A DNA stretch of 52,564 bases from JBELHO01 sp042091375 (GCA_042091375.1 JBELHO010000021.1:1-52564), one strand, 5' to 3'; counted from the first letter of the stretch, positions 42,054 to 51,177 are shown. The notes: a model not told the origin generated them from the letters alone. A program made the numbers and translations.

Positions 42054-44816
42054 CTAATGAGCTTGCTCCCAATTGTCGCCCATTCCTGCTTGCGCAATTA
42101 ATGGTACATTTAAATCAACCGCGCGATCCATGATATCAACTAGTATCTCTGTCGTTTGCTCGACAATATCTTGATGAATTTCAAAAATTAACTCATCGTG
42201 CACTTGCATGGTCATTTTGATCCTGGAGTCATTTTGCGCTTGGATCCATTGATCAACCGCTAACATTGCCTTCTTGATAATATCGGCAGCGGTGCCTTGC
42301 ATAGGTGCATTAATAGCAGCCCGCTCAGCAGCTTTCTTACGCATGGCATTTTTGGCGTTTATCTCAGGTAAATACAAACGTCTTCCAAATAATGTTTCGA
42401 CATACCCCTGCTCCGTCGCCTGCTGCCTGGTTTCTTCCATGTATTTTAACACATTGGGATATCGCTCAAAGTAAGTATCCATGTATTGTTGTGCTTGTTG
42501 ACGGCTAATATTTAATTGCTTACTCAAACCAAAGGCTGACATACCGTATATCAAACCAAAATTTATCGCTTTAGCACTGCGCCGTTGATCACTGGAAACC
42601 TCTGCTAATGGCACAGAAAAAATTTCTGCAGCAGTTGCCTGATGCACATCGCGTTCTTCAGCAAACGCCGAGACTAAGCCCGGGTCATTTGATAAATGCG
42701 CCATAATGCGCAATTCAATTTGTGAGTAATCTATTGCCACAATTTTATGATCCGCGGGAGCGATAAACGCCAGTCTAATTTTGCGTCCTTCTTCACTGCG
42801 GATCGGAATATTTTGTAAATTCGGATCCGTCGACGATAGGCGTCCAGTCGCGGTAACAGCTTGATGATAAGAGGTGTGCAAACGATCTGTTTTGTCGGCA
42901 ACCATTAACGGCAGTTTGTCGGTATAGGTTGATTTGAGTTTACTCAAGCCGCGATGCTCTAAAATCACTTTAGGTAGAGGATAATCAAGTGCTAACTCTT
43001 GCAATACTTCTTCGGCGGTAGAGGGTGCTCCCTTTGGGGTTTTTTTGATCACTGGTATCTTCAACTGTTCAAACAATATCGTCTGCAATTGTTTTGGCGA
43101 GGCTAAATTAAAGCTTTGTCCAGCAATGTTGTGTGCTTCAACTTCTAGCGCTTGTAATCGTGCACCTAGGTTAGCACTTTGTTCATTTAATAAATCACTA
43201 TCGATCAATACTCCGTGTTGTTCCATTCTGGCAAGCACTGGCACCAAGGGCATTTCAATATCAGAGAATACCGATAATTGTCCCTTGAGTTGGCTTAATT
43301 GCGGAAAAATGGCACGATGTAAACGCAAGGTGATGTCAGCATCTTCAGCGGCATAATGACCTGCTTTATCAATATCAATTTGATTAAATGTCAGTTGTTT
43401 AGCCCCTTTGCCAGCGATATCTTCAAAATGCACTGTTTTATAGGCTAAATATTTATCTGCTAAGGCATCCATGTTATGCCGCGTGGCAACACTGTTAAAG
43501 CAGTAAGACTCGATCATGGTGTCGAACGCAATCCCCTGTATATCAATGCCATAATGACTTAACACGTTAGCATCATATTTGAGATTTTGACCTAGTTTGG
43601 CCTGAGTACCGTCTTCGAGTAAGGGTTTGAGTTGCGCTAAAACCCAGTCAAGCTCAAGTTGCTCTGGGGCACCCTCGTAGTCATGCGTTAATGGCACATA
43701 GGCTGCTTTTCCTGCCTCGACACTAAAAGATAGACCAACCAATTTTGCTTGCATGTAATCAATACTGGTGGTTTCAGTATCGAACGCGAAGTGATCAGCA
43801 GCAGTTAACTTTTCAAGCCAGAGGGAAAAATCGGCCTTAGTCATGACAATATCATACTCACATGCAATCGCACTGGAAGGAGGTGCAGTATGAGTGGGGT
43901 GATCATCTGCAGCATCATTACTATTATTACTGTTTATGTCAGCTGTTGCATCACTATTGAGTTCAGCTAATAAACGCTTGAGCTCATATTTAGTATACAA
44001 CTCAGTGAGTTTTTCTGTATCCGGCTCTGTCGGTTGCAACTGTTCAACTGACTGTGCCAATTCAACATCTAATTTGATGGTGGCAAGCTGATAAGACAAG
44101 GGCAGAAATTCAATGGCTTCTCGTAAATATTCACCAATTTTGCCTTTGACTTGGTCGGCATTGGCAATCACATTAGTTAAATTTTCATGGGCTAATAGCC
44201 ATTTAACTGCAGTTTTAGGACCACATTTATTAACGCCAGGAATGTTGTCTACCTTGTCACCCATTAAGGCCAAATAATCAATAATTTGATCGGGACGTAC
44301 CCCAAACTTGTCAATAACCCCAGCCTCGTTCATTTCAACATTTGTCATGGTATTGATCAGACGTACATGTTGATTCACCAGCTGTGCCATGTCTTTATCG
44401 CCAGTTGAAATCACGGTTTCTATACCGGCCTTAGCTGCTTGATTAGCTAAGGTGCCAATAACGTCATCGGCCTCAACGCCTTCAATAACCAACAAAGGTA
44501 AGCCCATTGCTGCCACTATCTGGTGAATTGGCGCAATTTGACTGCGTAAATCATCGGGCATGGGCGGTCGGTTGGCCTTGTACTCAGGGTACATGTCATT
44601 GCGAAAGGTTTTGCCTTTGGCATCAAATACAACAACAACATTGCCATTGGGATAGTCTTTTTTAAGACTGCGGAGCATATTAAGTACCCCAGTTATTGCC
44701 CCGGTGGGTTGACCATCAGCGGTAGATAAAGCTTGTAAATAAGGAACGTGATAAGCGCGAAATAAATAAGAGGAACCATCCACTAAAATAAGTGGAGCTA
44801 AGGCAGTTTTTGTCAT
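42054..44816 (-). CDS. polA: DNA polymerase I
   Basis: A 920-residue enzyme close to E. coli PolA (928). Residues 1-290 are the 5'-3' nuclease (LVDGSSYLFRAYH, ATDDVIGT-like 'VEADDVIGTLA', 'STGDKDMAQLV'). The 3'-5' exonuclease follows from about 330, with the proofreading motif DTE in 'HFAFDTETTSIDYM' intact. The polymerase domain has motif A 'DYSQIELRIMAH' (Asp696), motif B 'RRSAKAINFGLIYG' and motif C 'MQVHDELIFEI' (Asp874). It is single and complete. Its upstream region holds two exact DnaA boxes, and its downstream region the small RNA described above. It repairs gaps and removes Okazaki primers. Confidence 0.98.
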   Translation of the reverse strand: MTKTALAPLILVDGSSYLFRAYHVPYLQALSTADGQPTGAITGVLNMLRSLKKDYPNGNVVVVFDAKGKTFRNDMYPEYKANRPPMPDDLRSQIAPIHQIVAAMGLPLLVIEGVEADDVIGTLANQAAKAGIETVISTGDKDMAQLVNQHVRLINTMTNVEMNEAGVIDKFGVRPDQIIDYLALMGDKVDNIPGVNKCGPKTAVKWLLAHENLTNVIANADQVKGKIGEYLREAIEFLPLSYQLATIKLDVELAQSVEQLQPTEPDTEKLTELYTKYELKRLLAELNSDATADINSNNSNDAADDHPTHTAPPSSAIACEYDIVMTKADFSLWLEKLTAADHFAFDTETTSIDYMQAKLVGLSFSVEAGKAAYVPLTHDYEGAPEQLELDWVLAQLKPLLEDGTQAKLGQNLKYDANVLSHYGIDIQGIAFDTMIESYCFNSVATRHNMDALADKYLAYKTVHFEDIAGKGAKQLTFNQIDIDKAGHYAAEDADITLRLHRAIFPQLSQLKGQLSVFSDIEMPLVPVLARMEQHGVLIDSDLLNEQSANLGARLQALEVEAHNIAGQSFNLASPKQLQTILFEQLKIPVIKKTPKGAPSTAEEVLQELALDYPLPKVILEHRGLSKLKSTYTDKLPLMVADKTDRLHTSYHQAVTATGRLSSTDPNLQNIPIRSEEGRKIRLAFIAPADHKIVAIDYSQIELRIMAHLSNDPGLVSAFAEERDVHQATAAEIFSVPLAEVSSDQRRSAKAINFGLIYGMSAFGLSKQLNISRQQAQQYMDTYFERYPNVLKYMEETRQQATEQGYVETLFGRRLYLPEINAKNAMRKKAAERAAINAPMQGTAADIIKKAMLAVDQWIQAQNDSRIKMTMQVHDELIFEIHQDIVEQTTEILVDIMDRAVDLNVPLIAQAGMGDNWEQAH

Positions 44817-45378
44817 GCTAATTTTTCAGTAGGTGTTACGTGGTGTTAAGCATGCCACATTCGAGTGATGGTCTCCACTACAACACAAGTTAATTGCATT
44901 ACTGAATAATAAAAATGTGGATAACTTTGTTGAAAAGCAGCAATAAATTTGACAATAAATAAAATATTATTGCCTACGATTATATTTAACTAATTGTTTT
45001 AAATGCGAAAAAGGTAAAAAAACAAACCTTGATTTACATTTTATTATTATTATTTTAAATGTGGATAATTACAATAACTAGACTAGCTGGTGTATAAAAA
45101 TCAAACAACAACATAATCCAGAGAGATAAGAGATTACCAGAAATTTTGATCATTACCAGTCAATTATTAAACTTTTTTTAAAGAATTATGACCTGTGTAA
45201 ATAACAAAAAAACATAAGCGAGTTTTAGCAAGCGATAGCGGCAGATCACAAAAAAATACAGATCAAAAGTACAATAATTTCACTGGATAAAATAACAACA
45301 AATACCGTCATTTTCCTTTGCCGTTTACTAACTCAATACACTACTCATTAGCAAACTGGCTAACAATTTAAAATGTCG
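44817..45378. other. AT-rich intergenic region upstream of polA with two DnaA boxes
   Basis: No gene. Two copies of TGTGGATAA, the complement of the consensus DnaA box TTATCCACA, lie at 44916-44924 and 45060-45068, same orientation and 144 bp apart. The DNA between and beyond them is strongly AT-rich (for example a TTATTATTATTATTTTAAAT tract). It must contain the polA promoter. The remainder (45069-45378) shows nothing recognisable. Confidence 0.6.
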
Positions 45379-46614
45379 CTAGCCCCCCATGTGTTTAGCA
45401 CTGGACTGCCTATAACCGATAAAAGAAGGGATCATAGCCACCACAATCGACGCAATGATCATACTAGCCATCAAGTACAAACTACTCATAGATAAAAAAT
45501 TAATACTAATATGTAAACCAAAATGGGTGATCAAATAATCTTGTGACAACACCAGAGCAAATAATAGTAGACCAGATGCCATAACCAGACTGAGCAAGGT
45601 CATAAATAAAGCCTCTAATTCAATCAATAGAAATAAAAAGCTTGATGAAGCACCAATAACCCGCAGTAGATGAATTTCTTTGCGACGTTCGCGAATTGAT
45701 GACAACAACATACCGCTTACCCCTAAACAAGCGGCAATGAAAACCAAAACAGAGATCAACAGCAAGGTGTTTTCTAACCAACTCATCATTTGCCACAACT
45801 CTGATAAGGCAACGCCAGGTAAAATTGCCATTAAAGGTTCTTTGCTATAGCGATTAATGTTTCTTTGCACTTGAAAGGTCGTTATTTTTGATGTTAACCC
45901 CAGCATAAATGCAGTAATAGCTTTGGGCTGTAATGACGGATGCGCTAAGCCATCACTGAGTATATTATCGCTGATTGGTCTCTGACTGTGGATCGCTTCA
46001 ATCCCTTGTAAACTGGTGTGCAAAGATTGATCAACAGGTGTGCCTGTGGGGGCAAGGATCCCCACAACCGTAAACGGCATGTTATCGTGCAAACTAAAAC
46101 TGGTTTTGGCAATACCATGTGCAAGCACCACTTGATCACCTAACTGGTAGCCGAGCTTTTTTGCTACATCAGCTCCTAAAACCACATCAAAAACCTGTTC
46201 AAAAGCCTTGCCTTCAACAAACGCTAAACTGCGCTGTTTGCCGTAACTAAAATGTTTAAAATACGCTGTGCTGGTACCCAGTACTCTGAAGCCTTGGTGA
46301 GAATCACCAAGGGCAATTGGAATAGCCCACTTCACTTTAGCGCTGTTAGCTATGGTTTGAAAAGACTGCCAAGAAATATTATTGGTTGGTGTTCCTACCC
46401 TAAAAATAGAATACAGTAATAAATTGAGACTACCGGTTTTAGCGCCGACAATAAGATCAACACCAGAAACACTATTGGCAAAGCTTGTTTTCGCTTGATG
46501 GCGAATGTGATCAACCCCTAACAAAACAAAAATACTGACCGTCATCGCCATTAATGACAGTAAAACAGAGCCCTTTCTATCCCGTAAACTCTGCAATGCA
46601 AGCTTGGCAAACAT
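45379..46614 (-). CDS. ABC transporter permease, FtsX/MacB-like, of the zinc locus
   Basis: A 411-residue permease with one N-terminal membrane helix, a periplasmic domain of about 225 residues and three C-terminal helices (LLLISVLVFIAACLGVSGMLL, then two more). This FtsX topology is typical of MacB/LolCE, not of classical zinc importers such as ZnuB. 'SGVDLIVGAKTGSLNLLLYSIFRVGTP' opens the periplasmic domain, and 'IRERRKEIHLLRVIGAS' is the ATPase-coupling region. It starts at the last base of the ATPase gene and is cotranscribed with it. Comparable proteins are found in the Vibrio cholerae zrg zinc system, as far as I recall. The direction of transport, uptake or extraction, is not clear from the fold. 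Confidence 0.9.
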   Translation of the reverse strand: MFAKLALQSLRDRKGSVLLSLMAMTVSIFVLLGVDHIRHQAKTSFANSVSGVDLIVGAKTGSLNLLLYSIFRVGTPTNNISWQSFQTIANSAKVKWAIPIALGDSHQGFRVLGTSTAYFKHFSYGKQRSLAFVEGKAFEQVFDVVLGADVAKKLGYQLGDQVVLAHGIAKTSFSLHDNMPFTVVGILAPTGTPVDQSLHTSLQGIEAIHSQRPISDNILSDGLAHPSLQPKAITAFMLGLTSKITTFQVQRNINRYSKEPLMAILPGVALSELWQMMSWLENTLLLISVLVFIAACLGVSGMLLSSIRERRKEIHLLRVIGASSSFLFLLIELEALFMTLLSLVMASGLLLFALVLSQDYLITHFGLHISINFLSMSSLYLMASMIIASIVVAMIPSFIGYRQSSAKHMGG

Positions 46615-47294
46615 CAGTGATTTTCCCCTATACAGTTGATATCAGTTAATGCTTCAACACGAGTAAAATGCTCCGCCAGTGACATATCATGACTAACGAA
46701 CAACAAGGTCATATTGTGCTCGGCGACTACTGACATTAACAACGCCATAAAAGCATCGCGGTTAACATGATCAAGTGCCGATGTTGGTTCATCAGCTATG
46801 ACTAACTTGGGTTTATTAATCAAGGCACGAGCAATGGCAATGCGCTGTTGCTGACCAATACTCAGTTGTCGGGTTGGCGTTAACCAATCTTGTTGATTGA
46901 CATTCAAGGTCGTCAGTAAACTTTCAATTTCCTCTGTCAAACACCTGTCTGCCATTGCCTTAGAAAAGTGACTAGCTAACCGTAAATTGTCGATAGCGTG
47001 TAAATAAGGGATCAAATTAAACTGTTGAAACACATAGCCAATGTGTTTAACTCTAAAGCGATCTCGTTGCCGATTGGTCATTTGCTGTAAGCACTGCCCC
47101 ATCACCTCAACACTGCCAGAGCGCACAGGCAATAAACCACTTAAGACACTCAGTAAAGTCGATTTTCCTCCACCAGAAGGCCCGTGAATAAAAACTTTTT
47201 CGCCGGAATTTAGTGACCATGAGGGAATATTTAGCACCGGATAATCGGGTCGTTCAGGATAACAAAAACGAACATTGGAGAGGTTAATTGCCAT
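46614..47294 (-). CDS. ABC transporter ATPase, LolD/MacB-like, of the zinc locus
   Basis: A 226-residue ATPase with all motifs: Walker A 'GPSGGGKST', Q-loop 'VFQQFNLIPYL', signature 'LSIGQQQRIAIARAL', Walker B 'LVIADEPTSALD' and the H-loop 'LLFVSHD'. It belongs to the LolD/MacB/FtsE group, matching the FtsX-type permease. The leftward unit starts at a Zur-box-like palindrome 44 bp upstream shared with the divergent DUF3299 gene, so zinc control is likely. Confidence 0.93.
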   Translation of the reverse strand: MAINLSNVRFCYPERPDYPVLNIPSWSLNSGEKVFIHGPSGGGKSTLLSVLSGLLPVRSGSVEVMGQCLQQMTNRQRDRFRVKHIGYVFQQFNLIPYLHAIDNLRLASHFSKAMADRCLTEEIESLLTTLNVNQQDWLTPTRQLSIGQQQRIAIARALINKPKLVIADEPTSALDHVNRDAFMALLMSVVAEHNMTLLFVSHDMSLAEHFTRVEALTDINCIGENH

Positions 47295-47337
47295 GGTATT
47301 TACTCACTGTTCAGGCCGTCAAAAACTATTTCAAGTT

Positions 47338-47360
47338 TAAATGATACCGTGTATCATTTA
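47338..47360. promoter_or_regulatory. Zur-box-like palindrome between divergent zinc genes
   Basis: TAAATGATAC (47338-47347) and GTATCATTTA (47351-47360) are perfect inverted repeats with a three-base centre. The pattern AAATG-x-TA, five bases, TA-x-CATTT agrees with the E. coli Zur motif (AAATGTTATA-N-TATAACATTT) in spacing and outer bases. It lies 44 bp from the ATPase start and 30 bp from the DUF3299 start, so one site may control both units. Confidence 0.6.
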
Positions 47361-47389
47361 TCTATCAAACACTTTTTAGCCTACTCATT

Positions 47390-48091
47390 ATGTTTTACGT
47401 GTTAGAAAAGCTAACCTTGTTGCCTTTATTGACCATAGTTACATTGGCACTAATGGCTTGTGAACCTTCAAATGCTAGCCCCACTGACCAGCAAATTGTC
47501 AGCGCTGAAAGCCAAGTGCAAGCGGTTAGCGCCGGCAAAGTCTTACAGGAACCACAAACTGTCAACAAAGACAGAAAAATTTTACCTATTGAAGACTTTA
47601 TCTCGGCAGAGTGGATTGATTTAATTCCAGAGGATGATCTACAAGCACTATTTAACCCACCGGAATATCTCAATGACATTGCCGATGGCTCAGTGGCAGA
47701 TCAGTTAAATAACCCATTACACAATAATGATGCTTACTTTACTGCTGAAGATGACAGCTATCAACGCGCTTTAACCTCTACCCGAGTAGTAGCTGAAATA
47801 GATAATGCGGCTATACGCATACCAGCTTTTATTGTGCCACTGGAATTTGACGATCAACAAAAAGTCACCCAGTTTTTTCTTGTACCCTTTTTTGGTGCAT
47901 GTATACATCAACCACCACCACCGCCTAATCAAACTATTTTTGGCCATTATCCGCAGGGGTTTACTCTAGAATCACTCTACGAACCCCTTTGGGTTCTCGG
48001 TGTAATGAAAACATCTACGGTTACCAATGAAATGGCGACAGCCGCTTACTCTATGGATGTACACCATCTAGAAGTTTATTTAGAAGAGTAA
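47390..48091 (+). CDS. DUF3299 lipoprotein of the zinc locus
   Basis: A 233-residue lipoprotein with lipobox LMAC (Cys24). The DUF3299 domain is clear: 'RIPAFIVPLEFDDQQKVTQFFLVPFFGACIHQPPPPPNQTIF', with the Cys-Ile-His motif that can bind metal, then 'LESLYEPLWVLGVMKTSTVTNEMATAAYSMDVHHLEVY'. A DUF3299 protein is encoded in the zrg locus of V. cholerae (ZrgE, as I recall). It is divergent from the ABC genes and shares their Zur-like site. A role in capturing zinc at the outer membrane or periplasm is inference. Confidence 0.9.
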   Translation: MFYVLEKLTLLPLLTIVTLALMACEPSNASPTDQQIVSAESQVQAVSAGKVLQEPQTVNKDRKILPIEDFISAEWIDLIPEDDLQALFNPPEYLNDIADGSVADQLNNPLHNNDAYFTAEDDSYQRALTSTRVVAEIDNAAIRIPAFIVPLEFDDQQKVTQFFLVPFFGACIHQPPPPPNQTIFGHYPQGFTLESLYEPLWVLGVMKTSTVTNEMATAAYSMDVHHLEVYLEE

Positions 48092-48124
48092 CAAAACACT
48101 GCCAAAAGTCGGCATAGTTAACAT

Positions 48125-49132
48125 CTAACTGGCGCTTATAATACAGGCCATCAATTGTATTTCTATACTTTCATCTAGGCCTTCGCCGATAAGTTCGATA
48201 CGGCTTTGTTGATGGTATTGTAAACTTGTGGTTGTCAATCTATTGTCGCTTACATTAAAGCCAAATGAGCCGGCATTGGTATTTAACACCGCTTTAACCC
48301 TCTCGACCTGAAGAGCAGATAAAAAGTCGACTATTTGCTGATAATTAAATACCGTAGTTGCAGAGAAACGCCAACCAATACTGGTGAAGCCCTCGCCACT
48401 ATTTACCGCTTTGACAAAGCCACAGGCAGGTATTGCCATATCATTAGCTGTTGGTTTTACACTGTGATGATGATGATGTTTTACTGGTGGCACAGTAACC
48501 GAAGTACTGCCTTGCAATTGTGACAGTGAAATATCGCCATGTTTTGCAAACAACACTTGTGCATTGGCTTGGCCAACGACTTTCAGATAATCTAGCAAAC
48601 GCTGTTGATCGTCAATTTGATAACAATCTGCCTTAGTGCCAACAATCACGTCGGCAATGGCAATTTGTTGATTAAAAATCGGGTGTTCGGTATAGCGTTG
48701 ATCCAATAATTTGCGTGCATCCACTAAAGTGACTGTTTTTTGCAAGGACAATACTTGGCTATAATGCTGCTCAGACAGTGTCTGCAATACTTCTTTTGGA
48801 TGACCAAGGCCGGTGGGTTCGATGAATAAACGATCGGGCTTAGCTTCGCGCAATAATTGATTTAAAGCAACTTGCATCGGCACACCAGCAGTACAACACA
48901 TACACCCACCGGGCACTTCGCGAATAAAGATCCCCTGAGCGGTTGAATGCTGCCCAGCAAATAAACTGCCATCGACACCAATTTCACCAAATTCATTAAC
49001 CAATACTGCCCAACGTTCATTGTTAGGTTTATGCTTGAGTAACTGCAAAATAACCGATGATTTGCCTGTGCCTAAAAAGCCAGTAATAACATGGGTAGGT
49101 ACAGACAATAAGGGGGAATTTTTTGAACTCAT
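48125..49132 (-). CDS. COG0523 (CobW/ZigA/YjiA-like) metal-chaperone GTPase
   Basis: A 335-residue G3E-family GTPase. Walker A is GFLGTGKSS (residues 18-26), and the metal-binding motif is GGCMCC (Cys77, Cys79, Cys80). 'LFIEPTGLGHP' and 'VIVGTKAD' are the other nucleotide motifs. A histidine run follows in the linker (KHHHHHSV), and the CobW C-terminal domain begins near 'SGEGFTSIGWRF'. It is the third gene of the zrgA-zur unit, beginning 44 bp after zur. Zur-controlled members such as ZigA and ZagA pass zinc to apo-enzymes in deficiency. That role is inferred from the neighbours. Confidence 0.93.
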   Translation of the reverse strand: MSSKNSPLLSVPTHVITGFLGTGKSSVILQLLKHKPNNERWAVLVNEFGEIGVDGSLFAGQHSTAQGIFIREVPGGCMCCTAGVPMQVALNQLLREAKPDRLFIEPTGLGHPKEVLQTLSEQHYSQVLSLQKTVTLVDARKLLDQRYTEHPIFNQQIAIADVIVGTKADCYQIDDQQRLLDYLKVVGQANAQVLFAKHGDISLSQLQGSTSVTVPPVKHHHHHSVKPTANDMAIPACGFVKAVNSGEGFTSIGWRFSATTVFNYQQIVDFLSALQVERVKAVLNTNAGSFGFNVSDNRLTTTSLQYHQQSRIELIGEGLDESIEIQLMACIISAS

Positions 49133-49175
49133 GGCAGCAATATTCGCTTGTATAATTAATGTATAAGAAGTTGGA

Positions 49176-49637
49176 TTAGTTATTTACAACAGCGCATTTA
49201 TTGCAGATACAATGCATTTCCAACTGAGGACTTAGCAATTGAAAGCCAGCACTTTGTACATTCTGTTGAAGATCAGCCATAGTATTACTGTCGACGTTAA
49301 TTTCTTTCACTTGATCACAGTCAGCACAAATCAAAAATTGAGTCACTTCGTGTCCACCATCGCAATTGATATGCGCGCAAGCGACATACTTATTGGCTAA
49401 CTTTAATTTGTGTACCAAACCTAAATTGACTAAAAAATCTAATATGCGATATATCGACATAGCCGCAATTTTGTCACCAAAATCGCGCTCACATAGCGTA
49501 ATTAAATCATAAGCAGACAAGGCTTTTCCCGATCTCACCAGTGATGACAATACTTGCTTTCTCTTGATGGTTAAACGGCTTCCATGTTTTTTGCAATATT
49601 GCTCTGCATAGTTAACGACTTGCTCTACCTTGTCCAT
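49176..49637 (-). CDS. zur: Zur zinc uptake regulator (Fur family)
   Basis: A 153-residue Fur-family repressor. The winged helix (KRKQVLSSLVRSGKALSAYDLI, 'AAMSIYRILDFLVNLGLVHKLKL') is followed by a metal domain with 'HINCDGGHEVTQFLICADCDQVKEI' and a C-terminal 'MHCICNKC'. These are the structural Cys4 zinc site (two CxxC pairs) and the regulatory His/Cys site. 'C-x-x-x-HE-x-x-QFLIC-x-x-C' is characteristic of Zur rather than Fur. It begins five bases after the zrgA stop and is cotranscribed with it and the GTPase. It probably autoregulates through the palindrome at 50632-50651. Confidence 0.9.
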   Translation of the reverse strand: MDKVEQVVNYAEQYCKKHGSRLTIKRKQVLSSLVRSGKALSAYDLITLCERDFGDKIAAMSIYRILDFLVNLGLVHKLKLANKYVACAHINCDGGHEVTQFLICADCDQVKEINVDSNTMADLQQNVQSAGFQLLSPQLEMHCICNKCAVVNN

Positions 49638-49641
49638 TGCA

Positions 49642-50529
49642 TCATCTCAACCGAATGACATTATTGTTCACCCTCAATACCGCGGAAGCTTGTTGATTTT
49701 CGGTGATCCACATTGCATTGATTTTTTCCACTGCGGAGAATGTATTAAATACATCGACTTTTATCTCACTGAGCTTTGCTATTGATGCACATTGAAAGTG
49801 ATAATTGGCAAATACATCGCTGTGATTTTCTGGGTGATCATCGTGCTCTGCATCATCAGCATGGTGCTTTGCATCGTGCTCTGCATCGTGCTGTTCGCTA
49901 TGGTTATGCTCCTGCTCAGCATGGTGATCCTGCTGCTTAGCGTGGTGACTTCCTTGGTGATCATCGTGCGCATCGTGCTCTGCATCATCAGCATGGTGCT
50001 TTGCATCGTGATCTGCATCGTGCTGTTCGCTATGGTTATGCTGCTGCTTAGCATGGTGACTTTCTTGGTGATCATCGTGATCTGCATCGTGAGCATGGTT
50101 ATGCTTCTGATCGGCATGGTGACTTTCTTGGTGAACATCGTGCTTTGCATCGTGATCATGGTGATGCTGTTCGGCTTGATGGTCCTGCTGATCAGTCATA
50201 CCAGATATCTCAACAGTACTCGTTATTAACTTACAGTCACCATCATTAAAAACAAATAAACCTTGGTGTTGCTTAAGGGCAAAGCTTGCTTTTTGCAGTG
50301 CTAAGCGATCTGCTTTACTGACAGCACGACGCTCAAAGCCAACAAAATTTACTGTCGGTGACACCATATCAATCACCAAATTTTCGCCGTCAATCGCTAA
50401 GGTTAATTCAGCTGCTCCGTGCACATGAGCGTCCAGTGCACTCCCCGAACCGGCCAGCGCATTTGCAGTAAAACCTATACTTAGCCAAAAACAAAAAAAT
50501 ACCCTAATATAGTTGTAGACGATGTTCAT
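49642..50529 (-). CDS. zrgA: ZrgA-like DUF2796 histidine-rich periplasmic protein
   Basis: A 295-residue exported protein. I chose the ATG at 50529 (MNIVYNYIRVFFCFWLSIGFTANALA), which begins the signal peptide. The frame extends to 50652 across the Zur box and is not credible there. The DUF2796 domain is 'LDAHVHGAAELTLAIDGENLVIDMVSPTVNFVGFERRA', followed by a His/Asp/Glu-rich segment of about 115 residues (HHDHDAKHD and similar), and then a conserved end (FHCASIAKLSEIKVDVFNTF-like). ZrgA in V. cholerae is a periplasmic zinc-binding component of the ZrgABCDE uptake system. This histidine stretch would store or deliver zinc. It is the first gene of the leftward unit with zur and the GTPase. Confidence 0.92.
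   Translation of the reverse strand: MNIVYNYIRVFFCFWLSIGFTANALAGSGSALDAHVHGAAELTLAIDGENLVIDMVSPTVNFVGFERRAVSKADRLALQKASFALKQHQGLFVFNDGDCKLITSTVEISGMTDQQDHQAEQHHHDHDAKHDVHQESHHADQKHNHAHDADHDDHQESHHAKQQHNHSEQHDADHDAKHHADDAEHDAHDDHQGSHHAKQQDHHAEQEHNHSEQHDAEHDAKHHADDAEHDDHPENHSDVFANYHFQCASIAKLSEIKVDVFNTFSAVEKINAMWITENQQASAVLRVNNNVIRLR
49848..50173. repeat. 132-bp coding tandem repeat in the histidine-rich part of zrgA
   Basis: The string CATCATCAGCATGGTGCTTT begins at 49851 and again at 49983, exactly 132 bp (44 codons) apart, and shorter variants continue to about 50173. In protein this gives two long units (EQHDADHDAKHHADDAEHD and EQHDAEHDAKHHADDAEHD) plus degenerate ones. The length is a multiple of three, so copy-number changes would only lengthen or shorten the histidine-rich segment. 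Confidence 0.85.
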
Positions 50530-50631
50530 TTTAATGATCTTCTTTTCTCGCTTATCCGTGTGATTAAACAGTAAGCATTGCCAGTGAAAATGCAAGGGCG
50601 TGTATCCATAACAACCCAACAGTAGATTGAA

Positions 50632-50651
50632 TGATATGTTATAACATATCA
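50632..50651. promoter_or_regulatory. Zur-box-like palindrome upstream of zrgA-zur-GTPase
   Basis: TGATATGTTATAACATATCA is a perfect 20-bp palindrome with the core ATGTTATAACAT, the form of gammaproteobacterial Zur operators. It lies about 100 bp upstream of the zrgA start. Confidence 0.75.
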
Positions 50652-50775
50652 ATTTTCTTTACTACTAAGTACGCACATTGTGCAAAGCTGTTCTGCACCT
50701 CAGTGAATACCCCCCCAATAATGCCTTGATGACAAGCTCGCTAAAATCTTTAGCGCTTTACAACAAAACGAACTT

Positions 50776-51177
50776 TTACTTGTGCTTGTTTGTGTTGTTA
50801 TTAAAGTTAAATATCAGCCGAACCAATATTGCCAAAAATACCACCATAGAAGCAGCAAAATAATCAAAAAGGTAACCTTGTCCACCGGCAAAATTACCAA
50901 AGGGTATAGCTAAAGAAAATGGTGGTGGGTATGGAAACCAAGTTTCCCCGCCAATAAACCTAATACTTTGAGAGGTAAAAAATATTAAACAAACAATGAC
51001 ACTCAATAGACTTTGTTTCCATACCCCGCAAGCCCCGTATAATGGAACTATAATATACAAAAGCAAATAAGAAATATAATTTAGGGTGCCTTTGACCTCT
51101 TGCTGCGAAAACGCCACTATACAAAACCCAATGACTGCATACGTTGCAACAATAAAACTGACAAACTTGAACTTCAC
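50776..51177 (-). CDS. Small membrane protein of unknown function
   Basis: A 133-residue protein with about four membrane helices: 'FVSFIVATYAVIGFCIVAF', 'YISYLLLYIIVPLYGACGV', 'SLLSVIVCLIFFTSQSIRF', and 'LFDYFAASMVVFLAILVRLIFNF'. Between the last two lies a proline- and glycine-rich loop (WFPYPPPFSLAIPFGNFAGGQG). I do not recognise the family. The gene is isolated, with no partner on either side, in a region that holds fragments and accessory genes. Confidence 0.6.
   Translation of the reverse strand: MKFKFVSFIVATYAVIGFCIVAFSQQEVKGTLNYISYLLLYIIVPLYGACGVWKQSLLSVIVCLIFFTSQSIRFIGGETWFPYPPPFSLAIPFGNFAGGQGYLFDYFAASMVVFLAILVRLIFNFNNNTNKHK

Noticed and set aside
49792..50229. Plus-strand frame of 145 codons opposite the histidine-rich part of zrgA
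   Set aside because: It is the shadow of a GAC/CAC-rich coding repeat. Its translation is low-complexity and there is no ribosome site.
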